64,000 nt of DNA. Origin: Sepioteuthis lessoniana (taxonomy: Eukaryota > Mollusca > Cephalopoda > Myopsida > Loliginidae). Below are positions 40,107 to 50,655 of the stretch, piece after piece; position 1 is the first letter of the stretch; the number at the start of each line of letters is the position of its first letter. Position numbers and translations under genes: made by a program. The stretch spans positions 56,808,509-56,872,508 of the forward strand of contig OY757939.1 in the NCBI GenBank assembly GCA_963585895.1, read 5' to 3'. The notes under the pieces were generated by a model that was given only the letters and a program-made list of their open reading frames with translations, searched no databases and had not been told where the DNA came from.

Positions 40107-40248
40107 GAACGAACATCGAACAGCTAAAAAGAAATAGAACGACGTTGGAGTCATGGGAGCAAAATGATGGCCGAGTAAAGCAAGATGGTGTTTATCCGGT
40201 TGGACTCAAATTCTTCCATGGACCAGTGAATGGGGGCTCTCTAGCCAG
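40107..40248 (+). CDS. Candidate internal coding exon, unidentified protein
   Basis: An acceptor (TTATTCATTCCAG, ending 40106) and a donor (TAGCCAG/GTACGC, 40249) bracket 142 bp. Only one of six frames is open throughout. It encodes 46 residues: TNIEQLKRNRTTLESWEQND, GRVKQDGVYPVGLKFFHGPV and NGGSLA. GC content (about half) and CpG content exceed those of the flanks. The stretch LKRNRTTLESWE looks like the TTxE motif of DHHC palmitoyltransferases, but no DHHC domain or membrane segment is visible, so I do not propose that function. It begins with two bases of a split codon and ends with two, compatible with 26159-26238 before and 51088-51124 after. It is the best plus-strand exon candidate in the window. 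Confidence 0.45.
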
Positions 40249-40335
40249 GTACGCACGCACCTACACATTAATATAATTCATTCGAACACACAAGACCACA
40301 CAGATGGACTGACAGACATATAAATATATATTTGT

Positions 40336-40901
40336 TTGTTTGTTTGGTTTGGTTTTATGGCATATAAACCCTTGTAGGTTATTTAACGCCAAATCCATTT
40401 TTATGTAAACAATCAGTTCTATTGAAAACAGTTAAGTTTAGCATAAGTACACAGTTTAATTGTCGAAAACATTTCCATTTCAAAGTATTTGAGCAGTTAT
40501 ATGTAATAATTCAGTTAAGTGTAAATACAGTTTTAATGTCGAAAAACAGTTCAATTTGAAATAATTCCGTTAAGCATAAGCACGCAGTTTAAGTGTAAGT
40601 ACGGTTAATTGTCAAAAACGTTTCTATTTCAAGCTATTCAGTTTACTCAATTCATTTTAGCATAAGTATGCTGTTAGTTCTATTTAACCCATAGATAGGA
40701 CCCTATCAGGTGCTACCACTCCGGCCAGAGTGGACCTGGGAGCGATGGCAATGAAGGGGTACTCCGCATTCCCCAAAGCTCCGGCACTGCTGGAACCTCA
40801 CCATCAGATTGTTTAGTGTCATATCCAGGACACTCTTTAGGGGGGTCTTACTCCTCTGCAGAGGTGCAGTCAGTGTATTCTACAGCCCCAGCTGACTGGG
40901 C
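40336..40901 (-). mobile_element. Family U retroposon, full length, with perfect 14-bp TSD
   Basis: AAATATATATTTGT at 40322-40335 and 40902-40915. On the minus strand it starts TTTGCCCAGTCAGCTGGGG. It is very similar to the copy at 38858-39436. Confidence 0.85.
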
Positions 40902-40915
40902 AAATATATATTTGT

Positions 40916-41427
40916 ATACGTATATATATATATATATTAATATAACTGTGTGTGTGTACGTGTGTGTGAATGTGTGTGTGTGTAAATAGATACCAACGGA
41001 CAGTAAAAGACATTGATAGCAAGATCAATAAATACTTTTGTTGATAACAGAATACATTTTAAACAGAAAGCAATCATAAACCCTATGAAGAAATATAGAT
41101 CGATAATGAATCGTCATCGTAAATAAAAAAAAAACAACCTCATTTTCTTCGATAATTGATTGATATACAGTGTTGTGTACGAACGACAACAAAAAAAATT
41201 TTTTTTTTAAATAAGTGCATATTGATCGATCAGTTGATTGAAACAGGGAGATAAACATGCATCGATTATTTAGAGGTGGTCAGAATAAGCAAAACAGATT
41301 TTAATTATCGACTAGTCTTGCTTTTCAATTCTTTTTTTTTCTTGCCTGGGTAGTCGTAGTCGTATTAGTAATTGAAAGAGTCTTGAATTCGACAAATTCC
41401 TTAGACGATGCGTTATCAATCTTTAAT
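40916..41427. other. (TA)n/(TG)n tract and unassigned sequence
   Basis: Short (TA)n and (TG)n runs at 40917-40983. The rest is AT-rich with no recognised feature. Confidence 0.4.
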
Positions 41428-41615
41428 TATTTTTGGTTTAGTTGGGCTGGGTTTCTTGGTTTAATGGCATTTCAATCTTTGTGGGTTATTTAATGCCGAA
41501 GCCATCCTTGTCAAAGAACAGTAGTAGTACTATTTAATCTATTGCTGTGGAGGGAAATATGAAGGTTTCCCAAAGGTATTAATCCAAAATCGAACGTATT
41601 GAAGTATTGCCATCA
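41428..41615 (-). mobile_element. SINE family S2, 5'-truncated
   Basis: Complement of the tail (TTAATGGCATTTCAATC, GTGGGTTATTTAATGCC, AAGCCATCC) and of the middle (CCCAAAGGTATTAATCC). Confidence 0.65.
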
Positions 41616-41669
41616 TAAGTTTTATGTAGTCTTTCGTCTAATTCCTATTTATTTTATACATAGTGTTCA

Positions 41670-41941
41670 TTAAGGGTTTTAGAACTATTGTCTTCACCTT
41701 TATTGTTATTTCCAGGTGTTTGTCGAACTCGGGAAGCTTTACGGAACTTCAAACTACGTTCTTTTTTTTATTGAATGCACGAGGATTGCCTGTTCTGATT
41801 CCGTTAGCCATAACCGGGTACAAGTGTTAAGGATTTCTGTATTGTTACTGGCCTGCAGTTAGGATTGAACCTGCAAACTCCATGATTTTTTAACTGTGCT
41901 CATATTCAGATTTTTTTTCATCTCAGAAATTTAGACAACTA
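41670..41941 (-). mobile_element. PLE 3' end, short insertion with 14-bp TSD and inverted end
   Basis: ATACATAGTGTTCA flanks it at 41656-41669 and 41942-41955. It contains the B-box-like GCAGGTTCAATCC, ACCCGGTTATGGCTAACGG and GAAGACAATAG. Its 5' end on the minus strand, TTAGTTGTCTAAATTTCTG, is an inverted copy of the family's 3' end. It was inserted into the end of a mariner element. Confidence 0.65.
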
Positions 41942-42300
41942 ATACATAGTGTTCAGTTGATCGGAAAATTATGTCTGATTTTTGAATAAACTTTTATTTC
42001 AAAATTTAAAGTCTTTTGAACAATCCAAAGAGGATACCTAGACTTTTATGCCTTTCTGTCATCGATCAATAAACTTATTTAGGCCTTTATTTTGATACCA
42101 AGAAATCTTTAAATGCAGTTTCTACTTTCTCTTTTGAAGAAAATGAGGAATGGGACAAAGAGTTCTGTTCCAAGTCAGTGAGTTTCTTTAGTTTCATCCT
42201 GGCAACATGTGGCCGAGCAGTGTCATCTTAGGAACATGTGGCCAAGAATTGTGACGAAACAAAATTAGAACCAAGCTTGAACTCATGTAAAAAAGTAAAC
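41942..42300 (-). pseudogene. mariner transposase remnant and 3' end
   Basis: On the minus strand a frame near 42225-42070 reads DDTARPHVARMKLKKLTDLE, then KEKVETAFKDFLVSK and a stop. This is the mariner pattern with the second catalytic Asp (HDNARPHVA in intact relatives). The block with the third Asp (PPYSPDL) is deleted between SLSHSS and the following FSSKEK. The end AATCAGACATAATTTTCCGA toward CACTATGTAT looks like the terminal repeat. It is inactive. Confidence 0.6.
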
Positions 42301-42361
42301 ACACTACATCTTTTTTCATATTCATAACTGGAGGCATAAAATGTATCGACGAAAACGATGT

Positions 42362-42415
42362 GAATAGAGCAATAAAGATGAAGACAATAGTCCGAATACT
42401 CTTAATGATAAATAC
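42362..42415 (+). mobile_element. PLE 3'-end fragment
   Basis: AATAAAGATGAAGACAATAG and TACTCTTAATGATAAATA match the end block of the PLE family. It lies in inverted orientation to 41670-41941. Confidence 0.5.
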
Positions 42416-42529
42416 TATTAAAATAATTCGTTAAAATCGAATTTAAACAGTTTATATTAAAATCAGTGGATTTTCCGAACAACCTAGTCGTAATAATAGA
42501 CGAATGAGATGAACCATTATCATCATAGG

Positions 42530-42655
42530 CGCCTCTGGTGGTGTAATGGTTAGCAAGCTCGACTAGCAAACCTACACGAGTGAGTTCGAGTCTCATTGGG
42601 TGCCCCTTTAATATGGCCTTGTGCCACATCTAAGTAAAAATGCTTAGTAAATTAC
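42530..42655 (+). mobile_element. Short tRNA-headed SINE
   Basis: TGGTGTAATGG (A box) and GAGTTCGAGTCTC (B box) lie 45 bp apart. A tail GGCCTTGTGCCACATCTAAG follows. The acceptor stem cannot be paired as in a tRNA gene when the A box is placed properly, so I take it as a SINE head. Confidence 0.5.
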
Positions 42656-42685
42656 AACTATTATCATCATAATTCTTTGTTTAAC

Positions 42686-42928
42686 TGCTTGGTTTGGTTT
42701 CTTTGTTTAATGGCATATCAACCTTTGTTGGTTATTTAATGCCAATGCTATTCTCATAGAAGAACAGTAGTGGTACTATTTAACTCATAGCTGGGAGGAT
42801 AAGGGGGTTCATACCTTTCCCAAGGGTATTTGCCCGAAAGTGAAGGTAATAGCGCGACTGGAGTACGAACTCGCGTACTACGATTCCGCAGTCCATCGCT
42901 TTAACCATTACACCACGAGGACACCCCC
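42686..42928 (-). mobile_element. SINE family S2, full length, well preserved
   Basis: On the minus strand: head GGGGGTGTCCTCGTGGTGTA, B box GAGTTCGTACTCCAGTCGC, middle TTCACTTTCGGGCAAATACC and TATGAGTTAAATAGTACC, tail TTGGCATTAAATAACC, GGTTGATATGCCATTAAAC, AAAGAAACC. It is the best reference copy. Confidence 0.85.
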
Positions 42929-43064
42929 TTTAACTGCTTGGTGAAGTTATAAAAGTAATTGTGTGATGTTGTTTGAATTTCTTTAATGAAACATTGTCAA
43001 TTATTATCAATTTTTCTTGAGTATTTCTTTCATCTATCTGTCTACTTTACACTAAGTGAAGGTT

Positions 43065-43295
43065 GTTTTTTTAAAAATCTTAATGACATATCAACTATCG
43101 AGGGTTATTTAATGCCAAAGTCATCTTTTTAGAAACACAGTAGTTGTACAACCTAACCTAAAACTGGGAGGATAAGAGAGTTTATACCTTTTCTAAGGGT
43201 ATTAGTCCGAAAGTGAATGTTATCGTGCAACTGGAGTTCAAACCCACATACAAAATGTAGCTATTCATTACGTTACCCACCACACTCCCGGTGCT
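43065..43295 (-). mobile_element. SINE family S2, diverged
   Basis: The same order as at 42686-42928 but with a degenerate head (GAGCACCGGGAGTGTGGTGG) and tail. Confidence 0.65.
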
Positions 43296-43374
43296 CTTCT
43301 TTTACACTTAGTAGTACTAGTAGTAGATATTTTTTACAGATGTGATAGTCTTAAATTATCTGATTTTCTTAGAT

Positions 43375-43607
43375 CAGGTGAGGGAAACATTTTTCAAGAA
43401 GCGGGCCGCATAAAACAGGGCTCATTATCACGCAAGTGGCACTACTTAAAAAATTGAAGATAATTTTACGTTGATTTTTACCTCTTTGGTAAAAAGATCT
43501 TTTCTAAAAAAAAAAAAAGATTCAAATCTTAAGCAGGTCATTCAGAAAATACCAAGGCACTTCGTGTGACCTCATGTGGCTTGCTGGCTACGATTTACCC
43601 ATGTCTA
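43375..43607. mobile_element. hAT-type MITE, 233 bp, with 8-bp TSD
   Basis: TCTTAGAT (43367-43374) and TCTTAAAT (43608-43615) flank it. The left end is CAGGTGAGGGAAACATTTTT and the complement of the right end TAGACATGGGTAAATCG. GCGGGCCGCATAAAA near the left and TGACCTCATGTGGCTTGCTG near the right are like the GGGCCGCA segments of non-autonomous hAT elements. No coding capacity. Confidence 0.7.
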
Positions 43608-43615
43608 TCTTAAAT

Positions 43616-44238
43616 GAAATAATATCATTAAGATGTTTTTTAGTATTTCTTTCAACTATTGCGTCTTCTTTACACTTAGTAGTAACATATGTTTCTTTAC
43701 TCTTAGTTGTAATAATAAATGTAATAGACTTAAATTGTCTGAATTTTTCAGATGAATCAATATCATTTTTTTTATTCTTTTCATTCTATTACTGTTATTT
43801 TAAACGTAGCTGTCATAAAAGACGTAAAAGACTTAAGTTGCCTGAATATCTTGAATGAAACATTGTCAATTAGCATTTAGATTACTTTTTAGTATTTCTT
43901 ATACCTATATCGTCTGATTTACAAATACATGTTTCTTTACAATAAGTAATTGTATAGAGGTGATAGTTTTGTTGAGATTATACTCCTGGCCGTGCAAATA
44001 GAACTTCTATAAGATGCTATGTGACATGATTAAAATGACATACAAAACGGTGCATCAAAGTCAAACTCTCTTCCTGTTCGTTCCTGCCTCGACAACCAAA
44101 AGCACTCACGAGTGAATGCGTTTCTCGACAGGGCGCTCTCATCCCAACAAACCTTGTGTTGTACCACGCTCAGGACTATATTTTGACTAAAGACTTCAGG
44201 CAACAACTTTCATTCTATTAAGGACTCTTAACTTAAAC
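43616..44238. other. Unassigned sequence
   Basis: AT-rich DNA without recognisable element. The hydrophobic frame of 94 codons at 43574-43858 overlaps the MITE edge and is probably random. Confidence 0.3.
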
Positions 44239-44342
44239 CCAGCTATGGGTTAAATAGTACCACTACTGTTCTTCTAGGAGAATGGCTTTGGCATTAAATA
44301 ACCCACAGAGGTTGATATGCCATTAAACAAAGAAACCAAACC
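44239..44342 (+). mobile_element. SINE family S2, 3' half
   Basis: CAGCTATGGGTTAAATAGTA, ATGGCTTTGGCATTAAATAA, GGTTGATATGCCATTAAAC and AAAGAAACCAAACC. Confidence 0.75.
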
Positions 44343-44769
44343 ATCTTAACTTAAACCAGAAGACTCTTCAACTGCATGATAGGACTTTTCTCTTTTAGCA
44401 TTTCAGGTCTTTCCTGTATTCATTTTATAAAGTTTGCTCAGGCGATAAATATGTTATTGTTAATTCATCGTAAATAGTTTTATATTATTTCGTAAGAGGG
44501 AATATTAATTCAAAATGAATTTCCTCTGTTACAAATGTCGGAATTGTGTTCTTTACGCTCAACTAATTGTGGTAGTGAGTTTTGGTATATAGATGCGGCA
44601 AATATACGGAGACAAAATATCAAATCGTCGATCCCAAGTCTCACTTGGTTAAAAAAAATCTCTGTCTAAAATTGTTTGAATTTCTGAGACGAAATATTTT
44701 TAATAGTTATTCAAAATTTAAAAAACATTTTTTCCCTTTTTAATTATTTATTTTTTAGTGGAGGATTTA
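44343..44769. other. Unassigned sequence
   Basis: No feature recognised. Confidence 0.3.
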
Positions 44770-46240
44770 CAATTTTCATTTTACTCTTTGTGAGTTTTTT
44801 CACTCCAGTCTAAACCGGTACTTTTTTTTTTTACTAGAAACAAAGGGACAGCAAGTCTCCTCAAGTCTACAGGACTCTTCTTTCTAAGTATTCTAGCTGA
44901 TTTTAACAGTACTATCGTCTCTAAGGATCGATTTTCCCAATGTTCTTCCGTTCCCCCAGTCTCCAAAACGTTTTGGGGACTATTTCAATGTCACCGGCTA
45001 TTACTGGTATCACCGTTACCCGTATGCTTGCTTTAAGATAATTTTTATGGCGTTGTTTTGTGCTTCTATTAAGAGAGATTCAGTTAATCTCTTAAGGTTT
45101 CCTTTTTTTTGACATGTCCTGGTCTTCTCGCGTGGAATTTCATCAGTTTGTCTTTTGAAATATCCATACAGTTCTTTTTCTTTCCATTTCTGTTTCCTTA
45201 TTGTTGTTGTTTAATTTATTCTATGTTATCAGTGCCATTTCTGGTCTCTGTCATATCAAGGAATACACCGTCAGGTGCCCCTGACCACATCTTCAGTGAT
45301 GTTCTTCTCATTAGGTGTTTTGGATGTTTCAACATGATACACCTTCACTAGGGTAACCCAGCTAGTGTTGATCAGCCACCAGCTAGGAATCAGGAATCTA
45401 TCAGTAGCAAACAAAATCTCCAAAGAAAAAAAGAAAAGAAAAATCTCCATGAGGCTTTATACAAAGTAGCACCAGTGGAATAGCCAATCAAATACGTCTC
45501 TTTCTTTGGTCTTTTAATGTTGTGTTCGAGTCCTCGTATCTTTAATGCTGACGAGTCCTCTTCCTCCTTCTTTTCTTGACACATATATTCTGTCTATATC
45601 ATCCTTCAGATGTAAATCCTTATGCAGGGTCATCAGCTTTCTTGTCCTCATGTCCATTTGTTAAAGTTCTTCCCTTGTCCATTTCAAGAAAGGTCCCGAG
45701 TATCTTATAAGAGAGACTGCCTATGTGCTTATTCCTTTGATGAGATTCCTATCACAGAGCTTTATTTTGAGAAGTTTTGTCGTTCGTCTGAGATGCTCTT
45801 TTGTTATTTTTTCTTTATTCTCCGCTTGCGTCGTCTTCAAATATTCCCACACACTAGTAATTTTCCTTTTCTCCAAGCGTTCTGATTCTTTATTCCGTTA
45901 TTTGTCATTTTTCAACTACTCATTACAAGCACGACAGATTTTTTATGCCAAATTCCATTTCTATATTCTGACAGTAAATTTTAATTGTTTGTATTAGAGT
46001 TTCCTATTCGTTTTCATTTTTTGCAAACAACTTGATGTCGCCAAGTATATAAAGTGATAAATCTTTTCTTGCTATTTAGTAAATTTGTAGTTCCCTGTGC
46101 ATTTTCTAAATATGTGATTGAGTGGCATCGTTGCAATCACAAATAGTAATGATAAAAGTGCATCTCCCAGGAAGATGCCACTCAGGATTTTCACCTTTGA
46201 AACGGATACATTATTTCCTATAAATAAGTATACACCCTAC
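44770..46240 (-). pseudogene. R4/Dong-like LINE, degenerate, RT core to 3' end
   Basis: Reading the minus strand from 46220: a GIFLGDALLSLLFVIATMPL stretch (frame-corrected by eye, RT motif B region), IYLGDIKLFAKNE near 46055-46020 where the catalytic YMDD reads YLGD, then CDRNLIKGIST, RYSGPFLKWTREEL, RTRKLMTLHKDLHLKDDIDR and YVSRKEGGRGLVSIKD, GNLKRLTESLLIEAQNNAI, and the C-terminal module up to GRVTLEDLRR-like text at about 44800. The zinc-finger and endonuclease part between about 45060 and 44970 is missing. Stops and frameshifts throughout and the altered catalytic box show it is dead. It is the most complete member of this LINE family in the window. Confidence 0.65.
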
Positions 46241-46366
46241 ATTTTTATGTAAAGCACTAAAACAAAGATACCAGGATTTTATTGTTTCTAGCGAAATATA
46301 CAATAAAAATGGATATTATAGTTTTATTTTTATTTATAAAAAACTTAACAGCTTTGAAACTGTAAC

Positions 46367-46369
<3 letters not shown>
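46241..46369. other. Unassigned spacer
   Basis: No feature recognised. Confidence 0.3.

Positions 46370-46460
<91 letters not shown>
46370..46460. repeat. (CA)n(TA)n compound microsatellite
   Basis: About 25 CA units followed by about 20 AT units. Confidence 0.9.
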
Positions 46461-46463
<3 letters not shown>

Positions 46464-46499
46464 ACTTTATTTTTGGTCAGAGTAATATGAAGAGAAAAT

Positions 46500-48262
46500 G
46501 AAAAAGGAAAGAAACAACTGAAATAAAGATTAGAAAACACATGGTTGACAAAAAAAGAAGAAAAGAACAAATGAATGAATAAAAACGTAGAACAACTAAA
46601 GATAAAAGCAAAAAAAAAGATGAATGAATGAAAAAAAAGTAGAAGAAATAAAGAAAAAAAGGGAAAAAAAAAGATGAACGAATGAATAAATAAGAAGTAG
46701 AAGAAATAAAAGAAAAAGTAACAAAAAAGATGAATGAAGGAATGAATAAAAAGTAGAAAAAAACTTAAAAAAAGGAAAAAAAGAAGAATGAATGAACGAA
46801 TAAAAAGTAGAAGAAATGAAGAAAAAAGCAAAAAAAAAAAAAACAAAGCAAAAAAGATGAACGAATGAACGAATAAAAAGTAGAAGAAATAAAGAAAAAA
46901 GGAAAAAAAGATGAACGAATGAATGAATAAAAAGTTGAAAAAAAAAAAAAAGAATGTATGAACGAATAAAACGTAGAAAAAAAAAGCAAAAAATGAATAA
47001 AAAGTAGAAAAAAGAAAAAAAAAGAAAAAAAAGAATGTATGAACGAATAAAACGTAGAAGAAATAAAGGAAAAAGGAAAAAAGATGAACGAATGAACGAA
47101 TAAAAAGTAGTAGAAATAAAGGAAAAAGGAAAAAAAAGAAGAATGAATGAACAAATAAAAAGTAGAAGAAATAAAGGAAAAAGGAAAAAAAGAAGAATGA
47201 ATGAACAAATAAAAAGTAGAAGAAATAAAGGAAAAAGGAAAAAAAGAAGAACGAATGAATGAATAAAAAGTTGAAAAAAAAAAAAAGAAAAAAAAAAGAA
47301 TGTATGAACGAATAAAACGTAGAAAAAAAAAGCAAAAAATGAATAAAAAGTAGAAAAAAGAAAAAAAAAAGAAAAAAAAGAATGTATGAACGAATAAAAC
47401 GTAGAAGAAAAAAGCAAAAAAAAAAAAGAAAAAAAGATGAACGAATAAAAAGTAGAAGAAATAAAAAAAAAGGAAAAAAAGATGAACGAATGAAAGAATA
47501 AAAAGTAGAAGAAATAAAGAAAAAAGAAAAAAAGACGAATGAATAAACGAATAAAAAGTAGAAGAAATAAAGGAAAAAGGAAAAAAGATGAACGAATGAA
47601 AGAATAAAAAGTAGAAGAAATAAAGGAAAAAGGAAAAAAGATGAACGAATGAACGAATAAAAAGTAGTAGAAATAAAGGAAAAAGGAAAAAAAAAAAGAA
47701 TGAATGAACAAATAAAAAGTAGAAGAAATAAAGGAAAAAGGAAAAAAAGAAGAATGAATGAACAAATAAAAAGTAGAAGAAATAAAGGAAAAAGGAAAAA
47801 AAGAAGAATGAATGAACGAATAAAAAGTAGAAGAAATAAAGGAAAAAGGAAAAAAGATGAACGAATAAAAAGTAGAAGAAATAAAGGAAAAAGGAAAAAA
47901 AGGAGAATGAATGAACAAATAAAAAGTAGAAGAAATAAAGGAAAAAGGAAAAAAGATGAACGAATGAACGAATAAAAAGTCGAAGAAATAAAGAAAAAAG
48001 CACAAAAAAATAAAGATGAACGAATGAACGAATAAAAAGTCGAAGAAATAAAGAAAAAAGAAAAAAAATAAGATGAACGAATGAACGAATAAAAACTAGA
48101 AGAAATAAGGAAAAAAGCAAAAAAAAAAAAATGAAGATGAACGAATGAACGAATAAAAACCAGAAGAAATAAAGAAAAAAGCAAAAAAAAAAAAAAAAGA
48201 AAGAAAGAAAGATGAACGAATGAAAGAATGAAAAGTAGAAGAAATAAAGAAGTATCGGAAAC
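46500..48262. repeat. Purine-rich minisatellite, about 50-60-bp unit
   Basis: The plus strand repeats GAATAAAAAGTAGAAGAAAT, AAAGGAAAAAGGAAAAAAGA, TGAACGAATGAAC about 30 times with variants. The plus strand is almost free of C and low in T. The very long minus-strand open frames (up to 616 codons) encode only Phe/Leu/Ser/Ile/Tyr-rich repeats such as FLLLFIRSFILLFFLFPLF and exist because the repeat lacks stops in those frames. Confidence 0.9.
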
Positions 48263-48775
48263 ATATTTTCTGTAAATGAATATTCTCTTGAATTATTTTT
48301 TCTTTATGATCCAAAATTCTGAAATTGTTGCTGTGACCGTGAAAAAGCCGATATCATTTCACTGAAAGAAACAAAGAAAACTTTATATTCTGTTTTTATT
48401 CTGATTTTACTTTATGGGTTATATTTACTTTTATTCACTTATCTATTTATTTATAAAATAACTTTTCAAAATGCTGACGGTAAAACTCATACCAGGACGG
48501 AAGTCACTTTTACGCCAGCGCGAGAATTCTTTCCCATTTCCTTTCTCAGCAGCGCTTCTAAGTTTTCTGTTCAGATGAACGTCAACTTGTCAATGGACAA
48601 GATTTGATTTTCCATTTTCTAAAAGGCATGTGTTTTTTTAAAGCTTTGGTTTCTTTGAATGTATCTTGTTTCAATAAGAAAATTATTTAATGAATATATT
48701 TGAATTATTTGACGACAGATGTTAAACAGTTAATCCCATTAAAGCAAACAAGTTTAGAAGGAGTACAAGTCTTGG
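48263..48775. other. Unassigned, GC-richer at 48480-48600
   Basis: No element recognised. 48480-48600 is open in frames on both strands, so openness is uninformative there. Confidence 0.3.
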
Positions 48776-48926
48776 CACGACAGGATGGGGAATTGTGTAA
48801 AAAATTAAAATTTTACCATACTAACAAATGGTATATGCAGAATAAATAATCTGTCTGTAGAAAATGAGAGGCATAAAATTCTCTGGGATTTTCAGATACA
48901 AACGAATCAACTAACCGCAGTCATAG
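48776..48926 (+). mobile_element. R4/Dong-like LINE fragment
   Basis: It encodes ARQDGELCKKLKFYHTNKWY and then, out of frame, LENERHKILWDFQIQTNQLT-like text, matching 36310-36450. Both ends are truncated. Confidence 0.55.
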
Positions 48927-48928
48927 TG

Positions 48929-49170
48929 GGTGTCCTCTAGGTGTAATGGTTAAAACGACAGACTGCGGAATCTGTTGAATGACATATAAAATTTCATGGA
49001 TGATTGAATGCCAAGTTCATCATCGTGGAAGAACACTAGTGGTACTATTAAACCCATTGCTGGGGGAGAGAGCACATAAATTTCCCCAAGATTATTTGTC
49101 CGAAAGTGAATGTGATAGCGCAAGTCGCTTACTACAATGTCACCCGTTAACAACGATGCCTTAAGGACTT
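48929..49170. mobile_element. Two S2 pieces joined head to tail in opposite orientation
   Basis: 48929-48975 is a plus-strand S2 head (GGGTGTCCTCTAGGTGTAAT, GACAGACTGCGGAATC). 48976-49170 is a minus-strand S2 copy (tail relic ATTGAATGCC, then TGTCCGAAAGTGAATGTGAT). It looks like an inversion or a template switch during insertion. Confidence 0.55.
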
Positions 49171-49226
49171 CTCCTGGTCTGGATTTAGTCATCTGTTAAA
49201 AAAGGGTATAACTCAGATTCACACGG

Positions 49227-49930
49227 CCCAGTCGGCTGGGGCTGTAGAATACACCGACTCCATCTCTACAGAGAGGTAAGACTCCCTCCCCCAACGAGTC
49301 TCCTGGATATGATATTAAACAATCTGATGGCGAGGTACCAGTAATGTTGAAGCTTTGGGAAATGCAAAGTACCCCTTCAATGAGATTGTTCCCAGGTCCA
49401 CTCAGAGCCGGAGTGGAAGCATCTGATTGGGTCATACCTATGGGTCAAATAGAACTGTTTGACATTAAAACTGTGTGCAAACAAATGACTTACTCTAAAT
49501 TGAATTGTTAGAAATAGAACTGTTTTACATTTAACTGTGTGTAGATAAATGACCGATGTTTAATTGAATTGTTAGTGATACATAGCAATACTTGAAACTA
49601 TTTATCTGTGTGCAAAAGAATGAATTTAGGCGCGTTTAAAAGTGTTATGAACAAAATGTTTACAAATCATATATATCTAATATATGTGTATAAAGAGAAT
49701 TTGGCATTAAATAACCTACAATGGTTGATATGCCATAAAACCCAACCCAACCAAATCATATATATCTAATATATGTGTGTAAAGAGAATTTGGCATTAAA
49801 TAACCTACAATGGTTGATATGCCATAAAACCCAACCCAACCAAATCATATATATCTAATATATGTGTATAAAGAGAATTTGGCATTAAATAACCTACAAT
49901 GGTTGATATGCCAGAAAACCAAACCAAACC
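49227..49930 (+). mobile_element. Family U copy with three tandem tail units
   Basis: Head CCCAGTCGGCTGGGGCTG, head end CATACCTATGGGTCAAATAG, short body, then three nearly identical 90-bp units with the tail hairpin (about 49685, 49785 and 49875). Confidence 0.8.
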
Positions 49931-50154
49931 AATCAGATTCACAAAATTCTCATTCAGTAGCCAGTCAAACAGGAAATTGCTTTATTCTACAAGTTGGCGC
50001 ATTGTAAGAGTATTCATCACCCAAGTTACTTTAACCTGGTTTGGACGTGTGGGCGATGCTTATGTAGCTGGTTTTGGGTAGGAATAACGGGGTGCAGCCC
50101 ATCCCTATGTAGGTTTATGACTGATGTAAATTCAAAGTCTTCTTCTCGTAAACC
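49931..50154. other. Unassigned spacer
   Basis: No feature recognised. Confidence 0.3.
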
Positions 50155-50555
50155 GGTTGCCATCATCGTCATCATTATGTCATGCCGGCAGCACGGATAT
50201 CCCTGACCCTCCTTCGCCACTTCTCCCTCTGGCGGGTCTTCAGGGCTACATCCCGTATCCTTACAGTGCTGCTGTATGTATGTTCGAGCTGGCCGTCCTG
50301 CTTTTGCTCGGCTATATGAGGGGGTCCATAGGAGTAAATCACTTATGAGCTCGTCCCTGCTTCTCCAGCAGTGTCCTGCATGTCTGGTTCGTCTAGCTTG
50401 GACAGTTTTCACGATGGCAGGAAGGTGGCCGTATTGTTGGTGCTTTGTGGGGTGTTGCCTCCGGGACTTGTTCAATATTGCTCGCAGTATTCTTGTGTCA
50501 TTGCCGTCTAGCTTCTTCTCCAGCCGTTTTGTTAGCGTCCAAGTAGTGCATCCAT
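50155..50555 (-). mobile_element. RTE-clade LINE 3' end
   Basis: On the minus strand one long frame encodes RRTRHAGHCWRSRDELISDL, LLWTPSYSRAKAGRPARTYI, QQHCKDTGCSPEDPPEG, after LEKKLDGNDTRILRAILNKS in another frame. It ends in (ATG)n near 50160. Confidence 0.75.
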
Positions 50556-50564
50556 ACAGCAGTG

Positions 50565-50655
50565 TGTGTAATGCAAACAGTCTTGTTCAGGTTTCGAACT
50601 CGGAAAGCTGATATTACTTCAAACGACGATAGCTGTTACTCCACTAGCGCATCCT
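50565..50655 (-). mobile_element. SINE T-like head fragment
   Basis: On the minus strand GGATGCGCTAGTGGAGTAAC and GAGTTCGAAACCTG resemble the A and B box regions. Confidence 0.4.

Noticed and set aside
42530..42610. tRNA gene
   Set aside because: With the A box TGGTGTAATGG placed correctly the acceptor stem does not pair, and a SINE-like tail follows. An alternative 7-bp stem needs shifted spacing.
46334..48264. Three overlapping minus-strand open frames of 469-616 codons
   Set aside because: They translate a purine-rich minisatellite and consist of monotonous Phe/Leu/Ser/Ile repeats in all three frames. No start context, domain or codon bias.
48480..48600. Exon with a good minus-strand donor (CCTG/GTATGAGT)
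   Set aside because: Three plus frames and one minus frame are all open and the acceptor is weak.
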